Shown here one piece after another: positions 15,228 through 23,348 of a stretch of 23,591 nucleotides of DNA. Under the pieces are notes generated by a model. The model was not told the origin of the DNA, made no database searches, and saw nothing but the letters and a program-made list of their open reading frames with translations. The DNA is from Deltaproteobacteria bacterium. Its GTDB lineage: Bacteria; Desulfobacterota_B; Binatia; UBA9968. The DNA is taken from contig JAPUHZ010000191.1 of NCBI GenBank assembly GCA_027297485.1, positions 1 to 23,591 on the forward strand, written 5' to 3'. A program made the translations under genes and the position numbers. The stretch's first letter is position 1, and each line of letters starts with the position of its first letter.

Positions 15228-16322
15228 ATGCGAGAAGGTGCAGCCATAGATGGATGGCTTTTTTTTGCCGTGATCGCTCTGCTGGCCGTGGGAATCACGA
15301 TGGTGCTGAGCACTAGCTATCTCTATGGCCAAGAGCGTTTTTCCGACGGCACCTACTTTTTCCGTAAACAGCTCACGGCCGTAGGGTTGGGACTGGGTGC
15401 TCTCTTTATCTGTGCCTTAGTTCCGCCCGCTACTTATCGTCGTCTCGCCTATCCCCTTTTGGTCCTTGCTTTCTTGGTATTGATTCTAGTCCTGATTCCA
15501 GGGATCGGTCTGCTACGCGGCGGGGCCCGACGTTGGCTTCCCCTGGGTGGCTTTACCTTTCAGCCTGCGGAGTTTGCCAAGCTCTCGCTGGTGCTTTACC
15601 TGGCCCATTCTCTGGGGAAAAAGGGGGAGAAGGTCCGGACATTTACCATGGGGGTTCTCCCTTATCTGGTTGTTGGCGGGCTGTTTTTGGGGCTTATCTA
15701 TTGGGAGCGCGATTTAGGAACGGTTTTTATTCTCGGGCTCATTCTTTTTCTCATGCTCTTTATCGCGGGGGCAAAGGTTCTCCATCTCTTGGTGACCGCT
15801 TTGATGGCTTTGCCTGTGCTGGTGTTCTTTGTGCTCGGGGCCGAGTATCGTTTGCGCCGTATCCATGCCTTTCTTGATCCCTGGAAGGATGCCTCTGGCA
15901 GCGGTTTCCAGATCATTCAATCCTACATCGCATTCGGTTCCGGTCAGTTGTGGGGCCGCGGGCTGGGGGAAAGCCGACAGAAGCTGTTTTATCTGCCGGA
16001 GGCCCACACGGACTTTATCTTCTCCGTGATCGGGGAGGAGCTGGGCCTTTTGGGGGTACTGGCAGTGTTAGTGCTCTTTGGCATCATCATCTTTCGGGGG
16101 TTTCGTCTGACGTTGAAAATTCAAGAACCCTTTGGTCAGTACCTGGCCTTTGGGCTGACGACTCTCCTAGGGCTTCAGGCCTTGGTCCATATGGGGGTGG
16201 TGGTGGGGTTGATGCCCACGAAAGGTTTAGTGCTTCCATTTATCAGTTACGGGGGCTCGGCCATGATCATGAACCTGACAGGGGCTGGGATACTGCTCAG
16301 CCTGTCGCGCAGGAGAAGGTAG
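15228..16322 (+). CDS. ftsW: Septal peptidoglycan glycosyltransferase FtsW (SEDS family)
   Basis: FtsW polymerises lipid II into glycan strands at the septum together with FtsI. From ATG 15228 the protein is 364 residues with about ten transmembrane segments. SEDS signatures are present: GGARRWLPLGGFTFQPAEFAKLSLVLYLA, the long loop with SGSGFQIIQSYIAFGSGQLWGRGLGESRQKLFYLPEAHTDFIFSVIGEELG, and the final LVLPFISYGGSAM. The conserved acidic residue of the LPEAHTDFIF loop is present. The frame is open back to 15153, but that extension lies within the murD end, is hydrophilic and unlike homologues. MurG begins two bases after its stop, so translation is likely coupled. Confidence 0.95.
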   Translation: MREGAAIDGWLFFAVIALLAVGITMVLSTSYLYGQERFSDGTYFFRKQLTAVGLGLGALFICALVPPATYRRLAYPLLVLAFLVLILVLIPGIGLLRGGARRWLPLGGFTFQPAEFAKLSLVLYLAHSLGKKGEKVRTFTMGVLPYLVVGGLFLGLIYWERDLGTVFILGLILFLMLFIAGAKVLHLLVTALMALPVLVFFVLGAEYRLRRIHAFLDPWKDASGSGFQIIQSYIAFGSGQLWGRGLGESRQKLFYLPEAHTDFIFSVIGEELGLLGVLAVLVLFGIIIFRGFRLTLKIQEPFGQYLAFGLTTLLGLQALVHMGVVVGLMPTKGLVLPFISYGGSAMIMNLTGAGILLSLSRRRR

Positions 16323-16324
16323 GG

Positions 16325-17392
16325 ATGCGGCTGATCATGGCTGGAGGGGGAACGGGTGGACACCTATTCCCCGGACTGGCTGTGGCACATGAATTTCAGA
16401 GGCGAGATACGATGACGGAGATTTTATTTGTCGGTACTCAGCTAGGGATCGAGCACTGGGTTGTTCCGCGCGAGGGGTTTCCCTTGGAGACTATCCCGGT
16501 CAGGGGGATGAAGGGGAGGGGGATGCGGGGTTTGAGGGAGGCCCTCTATGGTATCCCAGTCAGTTTTTTCCGTTCACTGAGAATCATTGGTCGCTTTCGA
16601 CCCGAGTGTATCGTTGGGTTAGGAGGCTATGCCTCCGGACCCCTTCTCCTTGCGGGAAAAACGAAGGGTATTCGCTGTGCGATTATAGAGCAGAATCTCC
16701 GTCCCGGGTTAACCAACCGCATCTTGGGGTGGATTGTGGATCGTATCTTCACCACCTATGAGGAAAGCGCTTCCTATTTTCCCCGCGCCAAGGTCGTCGA
16801 GACGGGCAATCCGGTACGGTGGCAGAAGCTTCCAGAAGTCAGGAAGGGTGAAAAGTTCACTCTATTTGTTTTCGGCGGAAGTGCAGGGGCGCACAGGATT
16901 AACCTCTGCGTCATCGAGGCCCTGGAGAGGCTTCAGGACCTTGCCCCAGGGCTAAGGGTACTTCATCAGACCGGAGAGAATGATTTTGCCTCGATGAAGG
17001 CTGCCTACGGCTCCCTCCCTTTTGAGGCGGAAGTCGTCCCTTTCATCGAAAGAATGGATGAGGCCTATGCCCGGTCGGATCTTGTGCTCTGCCGGGCAGG
17101 GGCAACCACGATCGCGGAGCTTACGGCATTCGGAAAGGGGGCTATCTTGGTTCCCTATCCCTACGCGGCTTATGACCACCAGAGGCGAAATGCCCAGGTG
17201 CTCAAAGAACAGGGGGCGGCAGAGATGGTTTTGGAGCAAGAGTTGAACGGAGAGAAACTGGCCGGACGGATTCGCGCGCTTTATCTGGATCGCCGGCGAC
17301 TTGAGGCTATGGGGCAGGCGGCTCGAAGGCTGGGTAGACCTGAGGCGGCAGAAAGGATTGTGGACGAGTGTTTAGCACTTGTCCGAGGGTGA
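16325..17392 (+). CDS. murG: UDP-GlcNAc transferase MurG (lipid II synthase)
   Basis: MurG adds GlcNAc to lipid I on the cytoplasmic face of the membrane, giving lipid II. The 355-residue GT28 enzyme begins MRLIMAGGGTGGHLFPGLAVA, with the glycine-rich loop at residues 7-13. It continues with GTQLGIEHWVVP, VGLGGYASGPLLLAG, IIEQNLRPGLTNRILG, the second glycine loop VFGGSAGAHRIN, and the donor-binding CRAGATTIAELTAFGKGAILVPYPYAAYDHQRRNA. The start is ATG 16325; the much longer open frame upstream is within ftsW in another frame and is not coding. A GGAGAAGG ribosome site lies in the end of ftsW. Confidence 0.97.
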   Translation: MRLIMAGGGTGGHLFPGLAVAHEFQRRDTMTEILFVGTQLGIEHWVVPREGFPLETIPVRGMKGRGMRGLREALYGIPVSFFRSLRIIGRFRPECIVGLGGYASGPLLLAGKTKGIRCAIIEQNLRPGLTNRILGWIVDRIFTTYEESASYFPRAKVVETGNPVRWQKLPEVRKGEKFTLFVFGGSAGAHRINLCVIEALERLQDLAPGLRVLHQTGENDFASMKAAYGSLPFEAEVVPFIERMDEAYARSDLVLCRAGATTIAELTAFGKGAILVPYPYAAYDHQRRNAQVLKEQGAAEMVLEQELNGEKLAGRIRALYLDRRRLEAMGQAARRLGRPEAAERIVDECLALVRG

Positions 17393-17407
17393 GTCTTGGG
17401 GGAACAA

Positions 17408-17510
17408 GAATTCGGGAGTCAGAATAGAAAGGCGAGAATTCAGAATAAAGAAACCAGGATTCAGGATGGGTAGGGATCCTGGATACTGAATTCTGAATAC
17501 TGGATTCTAC
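17408..17510 (+). repeat. Heptamer repeat with opposed arms between murG and murC
   Basis: The left arm is nine consecutive heptamers in perfect 7-base phase (GAATTCG, GGAGTCA, GAATAGA, AAGGCGA, GAATTCA, GAATAAA, GAAACCA, GGATTCA, GGATGGG; 17408-17470). The right arm is four heptamers of the opposite strand type (TGGATAC, TGAATTC, TGAATAC, TGGATTC; 17480-17507). CCAGGAT (17454-17460) pairs perfectly with ATCCTGG (17476-17482), and CAGAAT (17441) with ATTCTG (17490), so a long imperfect hairpin can form. It fills most of the 129-bp gap, the largest between the mur genes. Confidence 0.8.
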
Positions 17511-17521
17511 AAATTGAAATC

Positions 17522-18895
17522 ATGCTTGAGAAAAAACACCGGGTCCATTTTGTCGGGATCGGCGGGATCGGCATGAGCGGTATTGCGGAGCTCCTGGTGA
17601 ATTTGGGCTACCCTGTTACCGGTTCGGATCTGCGTGAGAGCGAGGCAACCCAAAGGCTTAGATCCTTGGGCGCCCAGGTTATGATCGGTCATAGGGAGGC
17701 CAATCTTTCCGGCGACCCTTCGGTTGTGGTGATCTCGACGGCGGTAAAATCTTCCAACCCTGAGGTTTTGGAGGCGCGTAGGCGCAATATTCCTGTAATC
17801 CCGCGGGCGGAGATGCTCGCGGAGTTGATGCGCATGAAGTACGGCGTGGCCGTAGCCGGAAGTCACGGAAAGACCACCACCACCTCGATGATCGCCTCCG
17901 TTCTGAGCGCCGCCGGACTGGACCCGACCATGGTGATAGGGGGAAGGGTGAGATCGCTCGGGAGCAATGCGAGGATGGGACAGGGGGAGATACTGGTAGC
18001 CGAGGCCGATGAGAGCGATGACACCTTCTTGCTCCTTTTTCCCACCATTGCTGTGGTTACCAACATCGACCGCGAGCATTTAGATTTCCATCAGACGATG
18101 GAGCGCCTCATGGACAGTTTTCTCACCTTCATCAACAAGGTTCCTTTCTATGGGCTGGCGGTTTTGTGCCTGGACCATCCCAATGTGCGGGCGCTTCTCC
18201 CTAGGGTGAAAAAACGCTTTACCACCTACGGGTTTTCCCCAGAGGCTGATTTTTGTGCCCAGGATCTCCAATCCAAAGCCATGGAGATTCAATTCTCTGT
18301 GGCGTATCGCTCGAGGCCCATGGGAAAGCTCAGGCTTCACCTGCCGGGGCGCCATAGTGCCACGAATGCCTTGGCTACTGTGGCTGTGGCACAGGAACTG
18401 GGGATTCCCTTCTCGCAGGTGGCGGAGGGACTGGAATCCTTTACGGGTATCCATCGCCGCTTTGAGATCAGAGGGGAGCCCAGAGGGGTCCTGGTGATCG
18501 ATGATTACGGGCATCATCCCGTGGAGATTCAGGTGACGCTCCAGGCGATTCGCGATAGCTGGAAGCGCCCCCTCACGGTGGTCTTTCAACCCCATCGTTA
18601 TAGTCGCACCCGTGATCTCTTTGATGATTTTTTGACTTCCTTTGAAGGAGCGGATCGCTTGATCCTTACTGAGATCTATGGAGCTGGAGAGGAAGCGATC
18701 CCTGGGATATGCGGCGAGGCCCTCTATCAAGCCATCAAGCGCAGGGGCCATCTTGAGGTCGAGTTTATTCCCGACAAGAAGAAAATTGCGAGACAGTTGG
18801 TCCCGAAACTCAGGCCCGGGGATATCGTCCTAACTTTAGGAGCCGGGGATATCTACAGAGTGGGGGAAGAAATCGTTGAGGGGTTACAGAGATGA
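17522..18895 (+). CDS. murC: UDP-N-acetylmuramate--L-alanine ligase MurC
   Basis: MurC adds L-alanine to UDP-MurNAc, the first peptide-forming step. The 457-residue product shows VHFVGIGGIGMSGIAELL (residues 8-25), VTGSDLRES, VVISTAVKSSNPEV, the P-loop VAGSHGKTTTTSM (residues 111-123), VAEADESDDTFLLL, VTNIDREHLDFH, LPGRHSATNALA, FTGIHRRFE, DDYGHHPVEI and FQPHRYSRTRDLF. These are the complete family signatures at normal length. ATG 17522 gives the standard N-terminus, but no good ribosome site precedes it. The upstream DNA is mainly repeat, which may reduce or decouple its expression from murG. Confidence 0.97.
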   Translation: MLEKKHRVHFVGIGGIGMSGIAELLVNLGYPVTGSDLRESEATQRLRSLGAQVMIGHREANLSGDPSVVVISTAVKSSNPEVLEARRRNIPVIPRAEMLAELMRMKYGVAVAGSHGKTTTTSMIASVLSAAGLDPTMVIGGRVRSLGSNARMGQGEILVAEADESDDTFLLLFPTIAVVTNIDREHLDFHQTMERLMDSFLTFINKVPFYGLAVLCLDHPNVRALLPRVKKRFTTYGFSPEADFCAQDLQSKAMEIQFSVAYRSRPMGKLRLHLPGRHSATNALATVAVAQELGIPFSQVAEGLESFTGIHRRFEIRGEPRGVLVIDDYGHHPVEIQVTLQAIRDSWKRPLTVVFQPHRYSRTRDLFDDFLTSFEGADRLILTEIYGAGEEAIPGICGEALYQAIKRRGHLEVEFIPDKKKIARQLVPKLRPGDIVLTLGAGDIYRVGEEIVEGLQR

Positions 18896-18984
18896 TCTGT
18901 TTGCGATCTCTGAGAGCGGTTAGTGTCCAGTGCCTTCCTTCCTTCGGAACCAACCCTCTTCTGCGCGGAGGCTCATGTTAAGTT

Positions 18985-19974
18985 TTGGATACAGGGGAGA
19001 TGAAAAAGAAAATAGGCGAGTCTTCTTTAATTCAGCAAATGAGACTCATCCCTGGGTTAAAGGTCAGAATCTCCGAGCCGCTTGCGCGCTACACCTCGAT
19101 CAAGATCGGCGGACCGGCCGACTATTTTATAGAGGTGGACGATCGCACTGCCTTGACCCAGACATTGCGGTTTCTCAACCGCTATGGGATTGCTTTTTAC
19201 CTTCTTGGCCGGGGGAGCAATGTGTTGGTGAGCGATCTAGGGGTGCGCGGAGCCGTGCTTCGTTTGGGAGGGGGGTTCAAGCAGATCCAGTGGCGGGAAG
19301 AGGATGGGGAAGTTTTAGTAACCGTGGGGGCCGCCTATCTTGTAACTCGATTGGTGCGGGAGGGGGCGCGCAGGGGATACAGCGGATTGGAATTCGCCGA
19401 GGGGATACCGGGAAGCGTCGGAGGCGCCCTGGTCATGAACGCGGGCGCCTATGGCTCTCAGATGGAGAAGATTGTGGATCGAGTCGAAGGGGTTACGTGT
19501 AGGGGAGAGGCGGTACGTTTTAACAGAGAGGAGATGGTTTTTTCCTACCGCGACTCCCATCTCCCAACAGGAACCATAGTGACCCATGTGCGGATGCGCC
19601 TTCTGAAGGGGGAGGTAGGGGACGTGGGCTTGAGAGTTCGGGAGTTAGTGACCAGGAGAAAAAAGAGCCAGCCCACAGGCTATCCCAATTCTGGCTCGAT
19701 GTTTCGTAATCCCCCAGGGGATTTTGCCGGCCGGCTGATTGAGGCGGCGGGCCTCAAGGGGAGAAGAATCGGCAGAACGGAGATCTCCGAGCGGCATGCG
19801 AATTTCATCGTGAACCTTGGTGGGGCAAAGGCTGAGGAGGTCAAGGGGCTCATGGAGATGGCCCGGGCAGAGGTCAAAAAAAAATTCGGTATCGAGCTTG
19901 AGCCTGAGGTCCGATTATTAGGGGAGTGCCCTGCTGGATTTGCAGGAGGACAACCGGGACAGAGAGATTTTTGA
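18985..19974 (+). CDS. murB: UDP-N-acetylenolpyruvoylglucosamine reductase MurB
   Basis: MurB is the FAD- and NADPH-dependent reductase that makes UDP-MurNAc. The 329-residue product has the FAD-binding motifs YTSIKIGGPADYF (residues 36-48), LGRGSNVLVSD, EFAEGIPGSVGGALVMNAGAYG (136-157) and SYRDS (Y188). It also has the active-site NSGSMFRNP with S238 as the likely proton donor, AGRLIEAAGLKG, HANFIVN and the final LEPEVRLLG with E308. The start is uncertain: TTG 18985 has GGAGG 13 bases upstream, while ATG 19000 (MKKKIG) has GGGGAG directly abutting it. The product differs by only five residues. An 89-bp gap without recognisable elements separates it from murC. Confidence 0.95.
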   Translation: MDTGEMKKKIGESSLIQQMRLIPGLKVRISEPLARYTSIKIGGPADYFIEVDDRTALTQTLRFLNRYGIAFYLLGRGSNVLVSDLGVRGAVLRLGGGFKQIQWREEDGEVLVTVGAAYLVTRLVREGARRGYSGLEFAEGIPGSVGGALVMNAGAYGSQMEKIVDRVEGVTCRGEAVRFNREEMVFSYRDSHLPTGTIVTHVRMRLLKGEVGDVGLRVRELVTRRKKSQPTGYPNSGSMFRNPPGDFAGRLIEAAGLKGRRIGRTEISERHANFIVNLGGAKAEEVKGLMEMARAEVKKKFGIELEPEVRLLGECPAGFAGGQPGQRDF

Positions 19975-19980
19975 CGAACC

Positions 19981-20808
19981 ATGGAGATTTTTGTTCACCG
20001 TAGAGACAATAAAAAGAGGGCTGGAAAAAGTGGACGACTGCGTCTGCTCGTCTGGAGCGCCGTCGGTGCCCTTTTGTCCTCAACCTTGGTCCTCTATCTG
20101 GGCTGGCATCAAACTGCCCGATTGGCAAGTCATCTACGTGATTCTCTGCTCGGCCATTCTTATTTCTCCGTTCGAGAAATCCGAGTGAGAGGGGGTGAGA
20201 AAGTAGGAGGGAGCGAGATTGTGGCTATGGCGGGGCTGAGTCAGGGGATGAATATCTGGAAGGTCGACCCGGGAATTATAGAGAGAAAAGTGAGGAAGCA
20301 TCCGTGGGTTAGGCGAGTCTCAGTGCGGCGGGAGTTTCCCCGTCAGGTAGTGATCGAGGTGGAGGAGCGAGTGGCCAAAGGGATCGTGGTCCTGGAAAAG
20401 CTCTATTATGTCGATCCGGAAGGGTTTGTATTTAAGGAGCTTGGAGAAGGAGAAAAAGTCGACTTTCCACTGCTTACAGGATTGCGGCAAGCGGATTTTG
20501 CATCCCCTCCCCACTCTGCCCGTCACAGGATCCGGGAGGCCCTAAAACTTGGTGACCTTATAGGGAGAGGACCTTTGGCCCTTTCCGAAATTCATTTCCG
20601 TCCCGAGGGCGGAGTGGTTCTTTACCCCATGGACTACTCCGTTGCCATTCACATGGGCTGGGGAGAATGGCGGGCAAAGGTGCGGCGGCTCGAGCGGGTC
20701 TGGGTGCTGTGGAAAGGGAGGGAGAATCGTCTCGCTGCCTTGGACTTAAGTTTCCGTGATCAGGTGGTGGCCAGGATGCGTCCGCCGAATGGGCAGAATT
20801 TCAAATGA
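19981..20808 (+). CDS. ftsQ: Cell division protein FtsQ
   Basis: FtsQ is a bitopic divisome protein that holds the FtsB/FtsL complex. The 275-residue product has a basic cytoplasmic N-terminus, one transmembrane helix at about residues 22-42 (LLVWSAVGALLSSTLVLYLGW), and a POTRA domain at about 61-130 (YFSVREIRVRGGEKV, MNIWKVDPGIIERKVRKHPWVRRVSVRREFPRQVVIEVEER). A beta domain follows (YYVDPEGFVFKEL, FPLLTGL, LSEIHF, ALDLSF). ATG 19981 is six bases after murB. The last residues (QNFK) and the stop codon fall inside a heptamer repeat, so the native C-terminus may have been remodelled by that element. Confidence 0.93.
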   Translation: MEIFVHRRDNKKRAGKSGRLRLLVWSAVGALLSSTLVLYLGWHQTARLASHLRDSLLGHSYFSVREIRVRGGEKVGGSEIVAMAGLSQGMNIWKVDPGIIERKVRKHPWVRRVSVRREFPRQVVIEVEERVAKGIVVLEKLYYVDPEGFVFKELGEGEKVDFPLLTGLRQADFASPPHSARHRIREALKLGDLIGRGPLALSEIHFRPEGGVVLYPMDYSVAIHMGWGEWRAKVRRLERVWVLWKGRENRLAALDLSFRDQVVARMRPPNGQNFK

Positions 20809-20856
20809 CAAATTTCAAATCTCAAATTCGTGATCCGAGGTCTGAAATTTGAGGTT
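20797..20856 (+). repeat. Heptamer repeat with opposed arms spanning the ftsQ stop and the ftsQ-ftsA gap
   Basis: The heptamers AATTTCA, AATGACA, AATTTCA, AATCTCA, AATTCGT run in phase from 20797 to 20831. An opposed arm at 20841-20856 (TCTGAAATTTGAGGTT) is nearly the reverse complement of 20818-20829. The ftsQ TGA stop (20806-20808) lies in the second heptamer. The fold-back stem is about 11 bp and lacks a T tract, so a terminator role is not evident. Confidence 0.75.
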
Positions 20857-20873
20857 CTTTGCGGAGCGGAGAG

Positions 20874-22103
20874 ATGGGTAAGAAGAACGGTCTCATTGTA
20901 GGTCTTGATATCGGGACTTCTAAGGTCTGCGCCATCGTAGGGGAGATCACCGAGCGGGGGATGGAGATCATTGGCCTAGGTTCCCACTCCTCTCAAGGAT
21001 TGCGGAAGGGGGTGGTCATTAATATTGAAAGCACGGTGAACTCCATCAAGAAGGCCATTGAGGAAGCCGAGCTGATGGCTGGGTGTGAGATCCACTCGGT
21101 CTTTACAGGAATTGCGGGCGGCCACATCAAGGGCTTTAACAGTCATGGGATCGTGGCGGTGAAAAATAAAGAAGTGACCCAGCGAGATGTCGAGCGGGTG
21201 ATCGACGCGGCTAAGGCAGTGGCGATCCCCATGGATCGAGAGGTGCTGCACGTTCTTTCCCAGGAGTACATCATCGATGATCAGGACGGCATCAAAGAGC
21301 CGTTGGGAATGTCGGGAGTCCGGTTGGAGGCCAAAGTCCACATCGTAACTGGGGCAGTGACCTCTGCTCAGAACATTATCAAATGTTGTAACCGCACAGG
21401 TCTGAACGTGGCGGACATCGCATTGGAACCCCTGGCCTCCGCAGATGCTGTTTTGACTCCTGAGGAGAGAGAGTTGGGGGTGGCTCTTGTGGATATGGGG
21501 GGAGGAACCACCGATATCGCTCTTTTCCATGATGGGGCGGTAAAACACACGGCCGTTCTGCCCGTCGGAGGAAACCACCTGACAAGAGATATCGCTGCGG
21601 GACTCCGGACCCCGTTCGGCGAAGCGGAACGGATCAAGCAGAGGTACGGCTATGCCAAACCCTCGATGGTGACTAAGGACGAAAAGGTGGAGGTACCGAG
21701 CGTGGGCGGGAGAAATTCCCGGACGATCTCACGGCAGATCCTGTGCGAAATTATTGAACCCCGTTTGGAAGAGATATTCCAGCTAATTCATCGGGAGATT
21801 GCCAAGTCAGGCTATGAGGGGTCATTGGCATCGGGCATAGTGATGACTGGAGGATCGACACTGCTTCCAGGCATGATCGAGATGGCGGAAGACGTCTTTA
21901 GCATGCCTGTGCGCCTCGGGGTCCCCACCCATGTGGGTGGGCTGATCGATGTCGTCTCCAACCCAATTTATGCCACCGGTGTGGGGTTGGTTCTTTTTTA
22001 CGGCATGAAGCGACAGGATAGAAGCTTTTTCCGGGTTCGTGAGGAGAGCCTCTTTACTAAGGTAAAAAACCGGATGGTGGAATGGTCTAGTGAGTTTTTT
22101 TAA
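20874..22103 (+). CDS. ftsA: Cell division protein FtsA
   Basis: FtsA is an actin-like ATPase that tethers FtsZ to the membrane and recruits later divisome proteins. The 409-residue product has the phosphate-1 loop GLDIGTSKVCAIVGE (residues 10-24), a FtsA-specific 1C-like region (INIESTVNSIKKAIEEAE, FTGIAGGHIKG), phosphate-2 DMGGGTTDIALF and the adenosine motif IVMTGGSTLLPG. It ends in the amphipathic membrane-targeting helix ESLFTKVKNRMVEWSSEFF. ATG 20874 with GGAG seven bases upstream is preferred to the in-frame TTG 20859. It lies 36 bp ahead of ftsZ. Confidence 0.97.
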   Translation: MGKKNGLIVGLDIGTSKVCAIVGEITERGMEIIGLGSHSSQGLRKGVVINIESTVNSIKKAIEEAELMAGCEIHSVFTGIAGGHIKGFNSHGIVAVKNKEVTQRDVERVIDAAKAVAIPMDREVLHVLSQEYIIDDQDGIKEPLGMSGVRLEAKVHIVTGAVTSAQNIIKCCNRTGLNVADIALEPLASADAVLTPEERELGVALVDMGGGTTDIALFHDGAVKHTAVLPVGGNHLTRDIAAGLRTPFGEAERIKQRYGYAKPSMVTKDEKVEVPSVGGRNSRTISRQILCEIIEPRLEEIFQLIHREIAKSGYEGSLASGIVMTGGSTLLPGMIEMAEDVFSMPVRLGVPTHVGGLIDVVSNPIYATGVGLVLFYGMKRQDRSFFRVREESLFTKVKNRMVEWSSEFF

Positions 22104-22139
22104 GGGAGAAGGAAAAGCTGTCAAAAAGGAGGGAGGAAT

Positions 22140-23324
22140 ATGTTTGAGCTCGTGGAACAGGTTAATTTAAGCGCTCAGATCAAAGTGCTTGGCATAGGAG
22201 GGGGAGGAGGGAACGCCGTCGACACCATGATCGCGGCTAAGTTCCTTGGAGTGGACTTCATTGTGGCCAATACCGATGCGCAGGCCATCGAGGCCAACCG
22301 GGCAGCGGTCAAGATCCAGCTCGGAGAGAAAATCACAAAAGGGTTAGGCGCGGGGGGCAATCCTGAAATTGGGCGGCGTGCTGCCTTGGAGGATCATGAC
22401 AGGATCCGGGAGTATTTAGCCGGGGCCGATATGATCTTCCTTACCGCCGGGATGGGAGGAGGAACGGGCACGGGAGGGGCGCCGATCATTGCCCGGGTTG
22501 CCCGTGAGGTCGGGGCGCTCACCGTTGGGGTGGTGACCAAGCCATTTGTTTTTGAGGGAAAGAAGAGGATGCGCCAGGCCGAGGAGGGGATCCGTGAACT
22601 CAAGGAAAATGTGGATACCTTGATAGTCATTCCGAATCAACGTCTTTTGAGCATTGCGGCAAAAACCACTACGATGCTCGAAGCCTTCCAGAAGGCGGAC
22701 GATGTTCTGTTGCAGGCCGTGCGGGGCATCTCCGATCTGATTGTCACGCCTGGACTTATCAACCTTGATTTTGCCGATGTGCGTACAGTGATGGCGGAGA
22801 TGGGACTGGCGCTGATGGGAGCGGCCTCTGCCTCTGGCGAGAATCGAGCCGTGGAGGCGGCGCAAAGGGCGATGTCAAGCCCCTTGCTGGAAGATATCTC
22901 TATCCAAGGGGCGAGGGGGGTGCTGATCAATATTACGGGCGGTCCGGACCTATGCCTCTACGAAGTCAATGAAGCGGCCATGATGATCCAAGAGGAGGCT
23001 GATGACGACGCCAATATCATCTTCGGTGCGGTGATCGATGAGAAGATGAAAGATGAGATCCGCATTACTGTTATTGCGACCGGCTTTGGAGGAAAGCAAG
23101 AACGCAAAGCTACGCTTGGGAGCGTGGCCAATGCCAATAAAGGCAAAAAGGTGGTCCATTTAGGGACTATCGTGGACGATTTGGACACGCCCATTTTGCA
23201 GCGCAAGAGGCAAGAGAGCGGAGAAGTGGAGACGTTAACCGCTGATAAAAACGCACTGCAATTCAGCCCAGAGGATGAAGATAAGTTCGACATCCCGACA
23301 TTTTTAAGGAGGCAGATGGATTAA
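22140..23324 (+). CDS. ftsZ: Cell division protein FtsZ
   Basis: FtsZ is the tubulin-like GTPase that polymerises into the Z-ring. The 394-residue product has [16 protein letters not shown] (residues 15-30), NTDAQAI, the tubulin signature [12 protein letters not shown] (104-115), VVTKPF.FEG, and the catalytic T7 loop N208-L-D210-F-A-D213. After a variable linker, the C-terminal peptide DIPTFLRRQ (384-392) is the binding motif for FtsA and other partners. The ribosome site AAAGGAGGGAGG is the strongest in the cluster, consistent with the large amounts of FtsZ that cells need. Confidence 0.98.
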   Translation: MFELVEQVNLSAQIKVLGIGGGGGNAVDTMIAAKFLGVDFIVANTDAQAIEANRAAVKIQLGEKITKGLGAGGNPEIGRRAALEDHDRIREYLAGADMIFLTAGMGGGTGTGGAPIIARVAREVGALTVGVVTKPFVFEGKKRMRQAEEGIRELKENVDTLIVIPNQRLLSIAAKTTTMLEAFQKADDVLLQAVRGISDLIVTPGLINLDFADVRTVMAEMGLALMGAASASGENRAVEAAQRAMSSPLLEDISIQGARGVLINITGGPDLCLYEVNEAAMMIQEEADDDANIIFGAVIDEKMKDEIRITVIATGFGGKQERKATLGSVANANKGKKVVHLGTIVDDLDTPILQRKRQESGEVETLTADKNALQFSPEDEDKFDIPTFLRRQMD

Positions 23325-23348
23325 GTGATAGCAAGTTTCTCTTGAGGC

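Noticed and set aside
15950..16324. 125-residue N-terminal extension of the MurG frame
   Set aside because: It overlaps ftsW in another frame and is low-complexity; MurG's universal N-terminus begins at ATG 16325.
18930..19502. 190-residue ORF overlapping murB
   Set aside because: Out-of-frame shadow of murB, glycine- and arginine-rich with no family resemblance.
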